Positions 34,660 through 44,600 of a DNA stretch of 64,000 nt are shown in pieces. The stretch spans positions 558,001-622,000 of the forward strand of contig JADJEK010000002.1 in the NCBI GenBank assembly GCA_016709145.1, in the 5' to 3' direction. The position numbers and the translations under genes are program-made. Each line of letters begins with the position of its first letter. Position 1 is the stretch's first letter. The stretch is from Planctomycetota bacterium. Lineage in GTDB: Bacteria > Planctomycetota > B15-G4 > JADJEK01. The notes below the pieces were generated by a model. That model was not told where the DNA came from. It was given only the letters and a program-made list of their open reading frames with translations, and did no database searches.

Positions 34660-35786
34660 GAGGCCGCCACTCCGCGCGAACGACTTCCACCGCGAACCCA
34701 TGACGCCATGCGCGCGACGGCGGTTTCGACCGCGATCTCGGGCTCGACTCCGGACTTCAAGCCGCGATCGGCGGTGGCGAGCACGCGCAGCGCTTCCGTG
34801 CCGCGAGCGAGCAGCGGTAGCGAAGCTTCCTTGTCGAGGAAGAACATCTGCCCCGGGTTCTTCACGCCGAGTGCCTGCTGCAATTCAGGACCCGCGACGC
34901 CACGCGCCTTCAATTCGCGGTAGCGACACAGCAGTTCGAGTCGCCGCGCGAGCAGCGCGATCACGACCGCCGCGATCCCGCGCACGTCGGTCATGCGCTT
35001 GCCGCGCCGGTCCGACGTGCCGTCGGTCCAGATGCGTCGCAGTCGGCGCAACGCGGCCGGCGCGTCGCCGGTCGCGACCTCTTCGAACAAGCGGAACTGG
35101 TCGAGCGCGGCCGACTGGGGCACCAGTTGTTCGACGTCGGCGGGACTCACCTCGCGACCCGGGCCGACGTAGAGCGCGAGCTTTTCCAGTTCGCCCGCGG
35201 CGAGCAGCATGTCGTTGCCGGTGCGTGCGGCGAGTTCGGCGGCCGCGGCCGAACTCAACGCCACGCCGCGCTTGCGTGCTTCCGCGGCCAAGGCGACTTC
35301 GAGTTCGCTCGGTCCGCCGCGGCGCAGATCGAAGTGCGAGAGCTCCGCCTTCGGGCGATCGCAGCGCACGAACACTCCGCGCTTCTGCAGCGCCTTCGCG
35401 AACGCGGTGCGGCCGTCCAGTTGCCGCGCGATCAGGACCAGCACGTTGCCGCAGTGGACGTCGAGCAACCGCTCGGCCTCGGCACCGCAGCGTTTCACGA
35501 AGCCGTCCCCGTCGCGCACGACGATCACCTTGCGACCGCCGAACAGCGGCCGCGACCGCAGATCGGCTTCGAGGCGCGCGAGTTCCGCGTTCGGTTTGTC
35601 GCCCGACTCGCCCGGAGCGAACGAAAGCACGCTCGCGTCCTTCCCGGCCAACGTGAGCACCTGCTTCAGCAGGTCGTCCTTCTTCAGTTCTTCGTCGCCG
35701 ACGAACGCGGCGACCGCCGGACCGTCACCGGAGAACAATGCGACGACGTCACGCGCTTTGTCCGAACCCTTGTCGCCCGCGCTCAT
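34656..35786 (-). CDS. holA: DNA polymerase III subunit delta
   Basis: A 376-residue clamp-loader subunit. FVGDEELKKDDLLKQVL near the N-terminus, RPLFGGRKVIVVRDGDGF, RTGNDMLLAAGELEKLALYVG and DVEQLVPQSAALDQFRLFEEVATGDAPAALRRLRR match the family in order. I chose the ATG at 35786, which overlaps the ubiA stop as ATGA; a frame to 35816 is possible. Confidence 0.88.
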   Translation of the reverse strand: MSAGDKGSDKARDVVALFSGDGPAVAAFVGDEELKKDDLLKQVLTLAGKDASVLSFAPGESGDKPNAELARLEADLRSRPLFGGRKVIVVRDGDGFVKRCGAEAERLLDVHCGNVLVLIARQLDGRTAFAKALQKRGVFVRCDRPKAELSHFDLRRGGPSELEVALAAEARKRGVALSSAAAAELAARTGNDMLLAAGELEKLALYVGPGREVSPADVEQLVPQSAALDQFRLFEEVATGDAPAALRRLRRIWTDGTSDRRGKRMTDVRGIAAVVIALLARRLELLCRYRELKARGVAGPELQQALGVKNPGQMFFLDKEASLPLLARGTEALRVLATADRGLKSGVEPEIAVETAVARMASWVRGGSRSRGVAAS

Positions 35787-36661
35787 GCGAACTGCTCCGC
35801 GATCGTGAACGCGCACAGCAGCAAGCTGATGCAGCCGTTCACCGTGAAGAACGCGACGTCGATGCGCGAAAGGTCGTCCGCGCGCACCAGTCGGTGCTCA
35901 TACGCGAGCAGCGCGGCCGTGAGCGCCACCCCGATCGCGTAGACGATTCCGAGCTGCGCCAGCAGGCCGAGGCCCACCAGCGCGAGCAGCATCGCTCCGT
36001 GCGACAGTCGCGCGATCCACAGCGCGCGCGGTACGCCGAAGCGAGCCGGGATCGAGTGCAGTCCAGCGCCGCGATCGAACTCGGTGTCCTGACAGGCGTA
36101 GAGGATGTCGAAGCCGCTCACCCAGCACAGCACCGCGAGGCCGAGCATCGCAGGTACCCAGGCGCTGGCGTCGATCGCGCCGCGCACGGCGATCCAGACG
36201 CCGAGTGGCGCGAGGCCGAGCGCCACGCCGAGACCGAGATGGCACAGCGCCGTGAAGCGCTTCAAGTGCGAGTAGCCGAGCAGCACGACCAACACGACGG
36301 GCGACAGCGCGAACGCCAGGGGATTCAACGCGGCCGCCCCGACGACGAACACCGCGCTCGCGCCGACGACGAGCAGGACGACCTCCGTCACGCCGACGAA
36401 TCCGGCCGGCAGATGCCGATTGCGCGTGCGCGGATTCTCCGCGTCGACGTCGCGATCGACGAGTCGGTTGTAGGCCATCGCCGCCGTGCGCGCGCCGACC
36501 ATGCACACGAGGATCCAGGCGGTCGTCCGCGGACTCGGCCACTCGCCGGGAAGCGCCAGGAACAACGCCATCAGCGCGAACGGCAGCGCGAACAGCGTGT
36601 GCGAGAAGCGCACGAGCTCGAGGTACTGCTTGGCCTTCGTCGACCACGTCGCGGTGCTCAA
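35783..36661 (-). CDS. ubiA: UbiA-family prenyltransferase (MqnP/UbiA-like)
   Basis: A 292-residue polytopic enzyme that attaches a polyprenyl chain to an aromatic acid in quinone synthesis. The two Asp-rich motifs are AYNRLVDRDVDAENPRTRNR (about 65-84) and CQDTEFDRGAGLHSIPARFG (about 195-214). The second resembles menaquinone-futalosine-type MqnP. About eight membrane helices are visible. The start is a TTG at 36661 overlapping the ubiX TGA; the 415-residue frame is an overextension into ubiX. No suitable ATG is nearby. Confidence 0.88.
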   Translation of the reverse strand: MSTATWSTKAKQYLELVRFSHTLFALPFALMALFLALPGEWPSPRTTAWILVCMVGARTAAMAYNRLVDRDVDAENPRTRNRHLPAGFVGVTEVVLLVVGASAVFVVGAAALNPLAFALSPVVLVVLLGYSHLKRFTALCHLGLGVALGLAPLGVWIAVRGAIDASAWVPAMLGLAVLCWVSGFDILYACQDTEFDRGAGLHSIPARFGVPRALWIARLSHGAMLLALVGLGLLAQLGIVYAIGVALTAALLAYEHRLVRADDLSRIDVAFFTVNGCISLLLCAFTIAEQFA

Positions 36662-37266
36662 GAATCGCCTCCGGCGCGCCGCGGCGGCACCCACCGCGAT
36701 CGGATCGCGTCGGGTCCGAAGAACGGCGCCAGCGCGCGATCCACGACCGTGTCGATCAACTCCGCGACGGTGGTCGCGCCGGTGTAGAACGCCGGCATCG
36801 CCGGCAACACCACGGCCCCGGCGTCGTGCACGCGCAACAGGTTCTCGAGGTGGATGCGGTTCAGCGGCGTCTCGCGCGGCACGATCACGAGCGGGCGCCG
36901 TTCCTTCAACTGCACGTCGGCGGCGCGCTCGATCAAGTTCGAGGCCAACCCCGCGGCGACGCGCCCGAGCGTGCCCATCGAACACGGCACGATCGCCATG
37001 CCATGGAACGGCACCGAACCACTGGCGCACTCGGCGCCGATGTCATGCAGAGGAACCCGCCGCACGCAGCTCGCGTGCTCGCCGAGCCGCTGCGCGAACT
37101 CACCGCGGGTGGGGTCGAGATCGAAGCCGAGCTCGTCCTGCGCCACACGTGCGCCGGCCGCGGACACGATCAGATCGATGCTCGCGCCCGCGGCCGCGGC
37201 GCGCTCGACGAAGCGCACGCCATACGCCGTTCCGCTGGCACCCGTGATGGCCACCACGATCCGCAA
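36658..37266 (-). CDS. ubiX: Flavin prenyltransferase UbiX
   Basis: A 202-residue enzyme that makes prenylated FMN for UbiD-type decarboxylases. VVAITGASGTAYGVRFVE at the N-terminus, PCSMGTLGRVAAGLASNLIERAADVQLKERRPLVIVPRETPLNRIHLENLLRV-type blocks and MPAFYTGATTVAELIDTVV are diagnostic. I favour a TTG at 37266 with GGAG seven bases upstream, four bases after the CPBP stop; a GTG at 37293 would add nine residues. Confidence 0.92.
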   Translation of the reverse strand: MRIVVAITGASGTAYGVRFVERAAAAGASIDLIVSAAGARVAQDELGFDLDPTRGEFAQRLGEHASCVRRVPLHDIGAECASGSVPFHGMAIVPCSMGTLGRVAAGLASNLIERAADVQLKERRPLVIVPRETPLNRIHLENLLRVHDAGAVVLPAMPAFYTGATTVAELIDTVVDRALAPFFGPDAIRSRWVPPRRAGGDS

Positions 37267-37270
37267 CCGA

Positions 37271-38005
37271 CTACTCCGAGGAAACCGCGACACGCCACGC
37301 GAACAGCGCGTCGTAGGCCGCGTGAAGATACACGGCCACTCCGAGGCCGCGCAGGACGAACACCGCGCCGAGCAACAGGCCAGCAGCCAACCGGAACGCG
37401 AACGGACGCCACGCGAACGCTTCGCCCCCGGCGCCGACGAAATGCGCCCATGCGAACGCCCCCGCGGACACGAACACGGCCAACGCGGCCGAACCCGGCG
37501 CCGAGAATCGCAACCCGCGCCGCAGCGACAACGCGACCGAGGACAAGAGCAGCAAGCGGAACACGATCTCTTCGTAGATGCCGGCGCCGATCGCCCCGAT
37601 CACGAACGGCCACACCGACCGCAACGAGACCGCCGGCGCACGGACGTGGAACAACGACGTGTTGGTGACGATCGACACCACCGGCCCGAGCAGACACGCG
37701 AGCAGCAGGCACTCGACGAGGAAGGCGGGGAAATGGCGGTGCACGGGGATGCGTTCGCGAACGACGTGGATCACCGCGGCGCTGACGATCAACGCCAACA
37801 CCACCTGCAGCACGCGCTCGCCGACCGGGCCGACGCGCATCACGTGATCGACGAGACGTTCGGCGCCGACTTGGACGAAGCGCTCCGCGCGCGCCACCGC
37901 GAGCGCGTGCACGAGCACCAACGGCACGACGAAGACGATCGCGACCGACGGGCGGCGCGTGACCTCCAGATAGCGCTCGAGCGAACCGTGCGAGCCGCGG
38001 ACCAC
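37271..38005 (-). CDS. CPBP-family intramembrane metalloprotease-like protein
   Basis: A 244-residue membrane protein with about six helices. The ABI/CPBP motifs are GIYEEIVFRLLLL (about 140), FAWAHFVG (about 188) and YLHAAYDALFAW near the C-terminus, supplying the Glu-Glu, Arg and two His of the putative metal site. The family includes Rce1-like proteases and bacteriocin-immunity proteins. The substrate is unknown. It sits inside the ubiE-ubiX-ubiA operon, with a two-base gap from ubiE. Confidence 0.8.
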   Translation of the reverse strand: MVRGSHGSLERYLEVTRRPSVAIVFVVPLVLVHALAVARAERFVQVGAERLVDHVMRVGPVGERVLQVVLALIVSAAVIHVVRERIPVHRHFPAFLVECLLLACLLGPVVSIVTNTSLFHVRAPAVSLRSVWPFVIGAIGAGIYEEIVFRLLLLSSVALSLRRGLRFSAPGSAALAVFVSAGAFAWAHFVGAGGEAFAWRPFAFRLAAGLLLGAVFVLRGLGVAVYLHAAYDALFAWRVAVSSE

Positions 38006-38007
38006 GA

Positions 38008-38748
38008 TCAGGGCCTACGCTGCGCGCACACCAGGACCACGCCGTTCAGGCCCATGCGCGTGGCGGTCGTGTGCTCGAAGCCAGCGACTTCGAACTCGGC
38101 GCGCAGCGCGTCGGGTGGCGGGAACTTTTCCATGCTCTGCGGCAGGTACGTGTACGCCGATACGTCCCCGGAGATCGCACGCCCGATGCGCGGCAACACG
38201 TGGTGCAAGTAGAAGCGGAACGCGGCGCCGACCAGGCCGCGGCCGGGCGGGACGAACTCGAGGATCACGGCGCGACCACCGGGGCGCAGAACGCGCGCCA
38301 ATTCCCGCAGCCCGAGCGCACGGTCCGCGAGGTTGCGCAGCCCGAACGCCATCGTCACGGCGTCGAACGCGGCGTCGCGATACGGCAAGTGCAGCGCGTC
38401 GGCCGCCGAGAACGGGATGCGCTGCGCCTTGCGCGTGGCGCGAGCGAGCATCGCCAAGCTGAAATCACCGCCGAACACTCGAGCGGCCGGCGACTGGCGC
38501 GCCAGCTCGATGGCGAGATCGCCGGTACCGCAGCACAGATCGAGCACGCGTTCGACGGTCCCGAAGGACAAGGCCGCACGCGCGGCCTTGCGCCGCCAGC
38601 CGTGGTCGAGGTTCATCGACAGCAGGTGGTTCAGCAGGTCGTAGCGCGGCGCGATGGCGTCGAACATCGACCGCACCCGCGCGGACTCCGGAGCGCCGGG
38701 GGTCGGCGCGGAGACCGTCGTTCCTTCGACCTTGGCGCTCGCGGGCAC
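38008..38748 (-). CDS. ubiE: Demethylmenaquinone/2-polyprenyl quinone methyltransferase
   Basis: A 246-residue SAM-dependent methyltransferase for the last C-methylation of menaquinone or ubiquinone. MFDAIAPRYDLLNHLLSMNLDHGWRR, VLDLCCGTGDLA (SAM motif I), FGLRNLADRALGLRELARVLRPGG and ILEFVPPG are UbiE hallmarks. I chose a GTG at 38748 with AAGGA seven bases upstream. A longer frame to 38862 would leave only 20 bases to the divergent ruvB and adds low-complexity residues. Confidence 0.92.
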   Translation of the reverse strand: MPASAKVEGTTVSAPTPGAPESARVRSMFDAIAPRYDLLNHLLSMNLDHGWRRKAARAALSFGTVERVLDLCCGTGDLAIELARQSPAARVFGGDFSLAMLARATRKAQRIPFSAADALHLPYRDAAFDAVTMAFGLRNLADRALGLRELARVLRPGGRAVILEFVPPGRGLVGAAFRFYLHHVLPRIGRAISGDVSAYTYLPQSMEKFPPPDALRAEFEVAGFEHTTATRMGLNGVVLVCAQRRP

Positions 38749-38882
38749 GGCTTCGTCCTTGCGGGGCTTCGAGGTCGCGCAACCTACCAGACGCCCGCCG
38801 ATCGCTTCGGATTCGCGCGGCGCGTCCGCTTGACGCGGCCAGCCGATAGACTGCCCGCGCATTCCGATCCGGATCCTGGGAC

Positions 38883-39893
38883 ATGGGCGAACAGCCGACC
38901 TTCGCGGACCTCAACCGACGCGCGGACATCGACGCGCAGCTGCGGCCACGCTCGCTCGATCAGTTCGTCGGGCAGGAGCGCGTCCGCAACAATTTGTCGA
39001 TCGCGATCGAAGCGACCAAGAAGCGCGGCGAAACGCTCGACCACGTGCTGCTGTCCGGATTGCCGGGCCTCGGGAAGACGACGCTCGCGCACGTCATCGC
39101 GCAGGAACTCGGCGTCGAGGTCCGCATCACGTCGGGCCCCGCACTCGAACGCACCGGCGATCTCGTCGGCATGCTGTCGACGCTGAAGCGCGGCGACATC
39201 CTGTTCATCGACGAAGTCCATCGACTGCCGCGTGTGCTCGAGGAGTATCTCTATTCGGCGATGGAGGACTACGCGATCGACCTCGTCCTCGACCAAGGTC
39301 CCGCCGCACGTTCAGTCCGACTCACGCTCGAACGCTTCACGCTGATCGGCGCGACCACGCGCGAAGGACTACTTTCCGGCCCGTTCCGCTCCCGCTTCGG
39401 ACTGCTCGAGAAACTCGACCTCTACCCGCACGCGGATCTCGTGCGCATCGTCGAGCGCTCGGCCGCGTTGCTCGATTCGCGCATCGACGCGGCAGCTCTC
39501 GAACTCGTCGCTTCGCGCGCGCGCGGCACGCCACGTGTCGCGAACCGCCTGCTGCGCCGCTTGCGCGACCTCGCACTGGTGCGTGGTCGCGACGTCATCG
39601 ACTCGCCGGTCGCGCGCGAAGCATTCGCCCACCTCGCGATCGACGATCGCGGACTCGAGGAGACCGATCGGCGCATCCTGCGCTGCCTCGAGCGACTCGG
39701 CGGCGGACCGACCGGTCTCAAGACCGTTGCGGCAGCCGTCGGCGAAGAAGAAGACACGCTCGAATCCGTCTACGAGCCGTACCTGCTGTCGCTCGGCTTC
39801 CTCGAGCGCACGCCCCGCGGTCGCAAGATCACGCCCGCGGGACTCGGTCATCTCGGGATCAAGTCGGACGGCGCCAACGCACGGTTTCCGTGA
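38883..39893 (+). CDS. ruvB: Holliday junction branch-migration helicase RuvB
   Basis: A 336-residue AAA+ motor that drives branch migration with RuvA. LRPRSLDQFVGQERVRNNL, Walker A GLPGLGKTTLAHVIA (about 62), Walker B ILFIDEVHRL, sensor LIGATTREGLLS and the C-terminal winged helix ending in TPRGRKITPAGLGHLG are all present. ruvA and ruvC are not in the window. It is divergent from ubiE. Confidence 0.97.
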   Translation: MGEQPTFADLNRRADIDAQLRPRSLDQFVGQERVRNNLSIAIEATKKRGETLDHVLLSGLPGLGKTTLAHVIAQELGVEVRITSGPALERTGDLVGMLSTLKRGDILFIDEVHRLPRVLEEYLYSAMEDYAIDLVLDQGPAARSVRLTLERFTLIGATTREGLLSGPFRSRFGLLEKLDLYPHADLVRIVERSAALLDSRIDAAALELVASRARGTPRVANRLLRRLRDLALVRGRDVIDSPVAREAFAHLAIDDRGLEETDRRILRCLERLGGGPTGLKTVAAAVGEEEDTLESVYEPYLLSLGFLERTPRGRKITPAGLGHLGIKSDGANARFP

Positions 39894-40029
39894 GTCCAAC
39901 GACCATGACGTCCTCGCGTTCTCCCTTCGCGACAGGTGACGATTCGGCGGCGGACCGTCGCGTCGACGCGCTCCACGACTCGAAGCGCCTCGTCGCGCGA
40001 GGCCGCTGTTCGGCTCGATCGACTTCCAC

Positions 40030-41448
40030 ATGGAGCCGATGCCACGCATGAAGTCGTTCCCTCGTGATCGCGAGCCGAGTCCGGCGGCACGAGTACTGGC
40101 GCCAGCCAGTGCGTTGGTCATGACCGCGATCCTCGCCTGCAGCGACGCCGTCGCGTTGCGCAAGTCGACGCCGACCCCGCCGACGAGTCGCGGAACGGAC
40201 GACCGCGGCCCAGGATCCGGCGCCCCGACCCCGACAACGACTCCCTCGCGAAGCCCCAGTCCGGGCTCGGCGCCATCGTCGACTCCCACGCCGCCCGCGC
40301 CTACGTTCAAGCCGCCCGAAGAGTTGCTGCGCATCCCGGCATTCGACGCTCCACCCTACGTTCGCGTCCGCGTGCGCCAGTCCAGCGCGGGCCGTGGCAT
40401 CGTGTTCTCCGCATCCGGCGGGTATCGCATCGTCGACGGGATCGCCGAGGATCCGGACGATTCGCGCCTCCCTCAGCTCGCCGCGGGGAAACACCTCGGC
40501 GCGGCAACGGCGTACGCCGAGAAGGGCGGGATCCGCGTGAATGGGATCCTGCTCCCCTCGCGTACGGTCTCGGTCCTCGTCGGCGCCGCGGGAGCGCTGA
40601 CGATCGACGGCCAGCGTTACCAGGGCTCGCTCGTGCTGCAGGTCGCGCCTTCGGGCGGACTCGACGCGATCAACCTGGTCCAGCTCGAGGACTACGTGGC
40701 CGGTGTGCTGTTCGCCGAGATGCCGAAGAACTTCGGAGACGAGGCGCTCGAGGCCCAGGCGATCGTCGCGCGCACCTACGCGCTGTTCCACGCGATGCGT
40801 GGCGCGACGCTGAAGGACGACCAGAGTTCGCAGGTGTACGCCGGAGTCGCCGGCGAATCGCCCGCGGCACGGCGCATCGTCCAAGCCACGCGCGGCGAAG
40901 TCCTCACGTTCGACGATCGGCTGTTCCAGACGTTCTTCCACTCGACCTGTGGTGGACGGACCGCGTCGGCGGCCGAGGTCTTCGCGCTGAAGACACCACC
41001 TCCGATGAACGCATCGGTCGAATGCGATGGGTGCAAGGACGCACCGCTGTATCGCTGGACGCGCAAACTGACGACCGCTCAGTTCGCGACGAATCTCGTT
41101 CCTCGCGGCGAGGTCAGCGAGCTGTCCGTCCCGGCGAAGACCGCAGACGGTCACGCGCTGCGCGTTCAGCTCCTCGATTCGGCCAAGCGCGTGTTGTTCG
41201 ACGACGACGCCGAGGGCTTCCGGAACCGGTTCAACCAAGCGCGACCCTTGCGCGATCAGATCCCGTCGATGTTCCTCGGCAACGTCGTTCGCAAGGGCGC
41301 GACGTTCCTGCTCGAAGGGCGTGGCTTCGGCCACGGCGTCGGCATGTGCCAGTACGGGGCACGCGGCATGGCGAAGCGCGGAGACGACTCGCGCACGATC
41401 CTCGCGCGCTATTACCCGTCCTCGCGCGTCAAGCGCATCTACGGCTGA
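40030..41448 (+). CDS. SpoIID/LytB-domain lipoprotein
   Basis: A 472-residue protein whose family cuts or aids cutting of peptidoglycan glycan strands. The N-terminus has a lipobox-like TAILAC followed by a Pro/Thr/Ser linker to about residue 95. The SpoIID domain shows LEDYVAGVLFAEMPKNFGDEALEAQAIVARTYAL, DQSSQVYAGVAGES, FFHSTCGGRTASAAEVF and the C-terminal GRGFGHGVGMCQYGARGMA. The start at 40030 is uncertain, with ATGs also at 40039 and 40048. The stop lies inside a short tandem repeat. Confidence 0.87.
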   Translation: MEPMPRMKSFPRDREPSPAARVLAPASALVMTAILACSDAVALRKSTPTPPTSRGTDDRGPGSGAPTPTTTPSRSPSPGSAPSSTPTPPAPTFKPPEELLRIPAFDAPPYVRVRVRQSSAGRGIVFSASGGYRIVDGIAEDPDDSRLPQLAAGKHLGAATAYAEKGGIRVNGILLPSRTVSVLVGAAGALTIDGQRYQGSLVLQVAPSGGLDAINLVQLEDYVAGVLFAEMPKNFGDEALEAQAIVARTYALFHAMRGATLKDDQSSQVYAGVAGESPAARRIVQATRGEVLTFDDRLFQTFFHSTCGGRTASAAEVFALKTPPPMNASVECDGCKDAPLYRWTRKLTTAQFATNLVPRGEVSELSVPAKTADGHALRVQLLDSAKRVLFDDDAEGFRNRFNQARPLRDQIPSMFLGNVVRKGATFLLEGRGFGHGVGMCQYGARGMAKRGDDSRTILARYYPSSRVKRIYG

Positions 41449-41481
41449 TCGCGGGGGCTGATCGCGGGGGCTGATCGCGGG
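41445..41481 (+). repeat. 13-bp tandem repeat over the SpoIID stop codon
   Basis: CTGATCGCGGGGG occurs at 41445-41457 and 41458-41470 and is followed by an incomplete third copy to 41481. The first copy contains the TGA stop of the SpoIID-like gene, so slippage here would add stops rather than alter the protein. Confidence 0.85.
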
Positions 41482-41546
41482 CGGGTCTCGACGGTCGAAG
41501 CAACACGCGCACAGCGCGAGACGCACCGTGACAGGACACGAGCCGT

Positions 41547-41596
41547 AAACACTCGGGGCCACGTTCCGCCGCAGCGGAACGTGGCCCCGAGTGTTT
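41547..41596. terminator. Bidirectional terminator with 23-bp stem
   Basis: Perfect 23-base arms (41547-41569 and 41574-41596) around a CGCA loop start with AAAC and end with GTTT, so each strand ends the stem in a short T run. It lies between the convergent SpoIID-like and YVTN-propeller genes. Confidence 0.85.
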
Positions 41597-41611
41597 CAGG
41601 CTCGTCGTGAC

Positions 41612-44600
41612 TTACTGGTCGAAGTAGGTCGTCAGGTTGCCGGCGACGACCGCGCCCGTGATCGAGTTCAGCTTGAGGCTGGTCGAGTTCGGGTCGAGGA
41701 CTTCGATGCGGCTGTCACCCGGGAACGACACGTACATGCGGTCCGGGCTCGTGGTCGGCAGCGGAGCGCCGTTGCTGATGCGCAACGGGCTCTTGTTGTT
41801 GACCGAGAACGCAGCCAGCGACTGCAGACCGGTGAACGCACCGAAGTTCGTCTGCAGGAGCTGAGGCGCCGTGCTGAAGAACTCGCTCGCCGTGATGTCA
41901 CTGAGTGCCACGTCGTACGGCGCCTGGTCCTGACCACCGAAGTTCAGCTGTTGCGACAGCGGAACCAGCGGACCGCCCCACGAACCGACGACGGTGAAGT
42001 GGCGCTGGATGATGCCCGGCGCGTTCAACACGGAGGACGGCGGCGGAACGGGCGGGAACGCACCCGCGCCCGGGAGCTGCGACGAGAAGCACAGGCGGCT
42101 GATCATCGCGAGGCCCGTGTTCGCATCACGGTGCGTGACGTAGACGCCGCCCGCGACACCGGCCGACGCTCCCGGGAAGGAACCCGGGTCGAACGTCATG
42201 CCCTTGATTTCGGAGAACTGGCCTTCGCCTTCCCAGCGCACGGCGTCCGCACCGATGCCTGTCGCACCCGACGGACCCGATTCGTAGATCACGACCTTGC
42301 CGGTCTGCTGGCTCGCGATGTAGCCGAAGTAGATGCCGGCCTGCCATCCCGAGATCAACTGACGCGGCGAGAGCACGGCTTCCCACGGGCGCTTGACGCT
42401 GGCTTCGGTCAGCATCTTGCGCACGGTCTGGGTCTTCGGATCGAGGATCGAGACCGAGTTGCCGAGGAAGTTGCAGACGAACACGTCTTCGCCATCGGGC
42501 TGGACCGAGATCGAACGCGGACCGTTGCCGACCTTGATGCGGTTGATTTCCGTGTGGAAGAACGCGCCGAACGGATCGGTACCGACGATCGAGACCGTGT
42601 CGTCTCCGTAGTTCGACACGTAGATGCGTCGGTTGTCCGGCGACATACCGAGGCCCTCGGGGTCCGGCAGGTTCAGCTTGTCGATGATCGAGAAGTTGTT
42701 CGAGTTCAGGATCTTCAACTCGCCCGAGTTGCGATCGGTCACGTACAGGAAGTTGCCGATCTGCTGACGAGCCGCGTAGGTCGGCGGCGTGCCCGTGAAC
42801 GATTGCGGCGCCGGTCCGTTGTGACCGAAGGTCGGGAACACGTCGCCGGCCAACGGGTTGATCGGGTTCGGCAACAGGAGCTTGAGACCAGCCGCGCCGG
42901 CACCGAAGACCTCCGCGCCTTCGAGGACGAAGGCCGGGTGGAGCAAGTCCTGCTTCGAGAACACGATGTCGATCGGCTCCAGACCGACCGGGAGGCGCAG
43001 CGGCGGCGGGTTCGGGGTCGGCGGGTCCGAGATCGAGTTGCGGTTCAGCGCCGTTCCGAGCAACGAGGCGTGGAACGCGCTGTTCGCGTTCACGTTCAGG
43101 GTGTCGAAGAACAGCGTGTCGAGGAAGTCACCGATCTGAACGTCGCCGATCGCTCCGACTGCCGGCGACCGCGTCAATCGCGGGTTGCCTTCGGAGTTCT
43201 TCACGACGGTTTCGAAGCCCTTCGAGAACACACCGAACGGGTTGTTCGCGTTGGCCGTCGATCCCGACGAACCTTCGTTGATCCCCGGGATCGGTGTCGG
43301 CCCACCCAGATGCCCAGGCGGGTTCGCGCCGAGTCCGATCGGCGAGGTCGCGGACGGATCGCCGAACGTGTTCGGGTTACAGCCGAGAAGGTAGGTCGGG
43401 CTGGTCAAGCACGCGCCGATCTGTCCGAGGTTCGACACCAGCAACAGACGTTCGGTCGCCGGATCGTTGGTCTCGAGACCGTCGCCGTAGAGGTTGACGG
43501 CTCCCATCCCGGTACCGGACAGGCTCGTGTAGTACAGGACGCCCGGTGCGACCGGAGCGTTGGTGAATGCACGACCCTTGTTGGTGCGGAACACCGTCGA
43601 CGTCGTGTTCGCGTCGTCGAACAACTCGTTGTAGAGCGACGTCGCGGCCGACGTCACGCCGGGGTTGTTCGGATCATTGGTCGCGTTCGCGTTCAACGAC
43701 GAGCGCAGCACCGTGAGCGTCACGTCGACGTTGCCTGGGAGTTCCAGGACCGGGTCGATGACGAACTCGGAGAGGTTGTTCGGGTTGATCGGGCGGATGT
43801 CGAACGGAACCGTGAAGTTCAGGACGCCGTTCGGCGTCGCGCTGATCCGGAAGTTCGGATACAGCGGAACCAGCAGGTTCTCCGGGTTCGGGATCACGTT
43901 CGAGTTCGCGTTGTAGAGCAACGGCACCACGGGGTTCGTCGCGTTGAACTTCTCGACCGCGGCGGCCGAGAAACCGACCGACTGCGGCACCACGGGCTCG
44001 CTGAACGTCACGACGTAACGGCTGAACGACTCGACGACCTGAGCCGGATTGCCGTTCACGGTCACGAACTTCGCCGGCGAGACGGGCGACTTCGGCGTGA
44101 TGCCCGTGACCGACAACGCCTGCGCGCCAAGGGTGCGCGGCTGACCGGTGCCGTCGTCGAATTTCAACACCCAGAAGCCGTTGATCGTCTTCTTGTTCAC
44201 TTCGACGATGCGGACGCGGATTTCGGTGATCGCGTTCTCGACCACGTCCGGCGTCGCGTCGTTGCCGAACGCCGCGATCGAGTTGACGTCTTCATCGGTG
44301 GGCAACGTGGCGATGTAGGCGAACACACCCTTGCCGACCAGCAGGTTCTTGCCGGTGTTCGGATCGAGCCACGCCGGGAAGCCCGGGTTGTTCGCGATGT
44401 TCACGTTGTCGACGTTGCGACCATTGATCGTCGGGATGCCCGCGATCGGGTTGCCGTTCTGATCGCTGATCTGGACGTTCGGCGTCAGGTTGAAGGTCGC
44501 CGCCGTGTCGACGGTGCGCTTCATGATCGACTTGCGCGCCTTCTTGGCGTTGATGTTGATCGGGAACTTGATCCGGATGAACTGGTTCGCGCCGTTCGCT

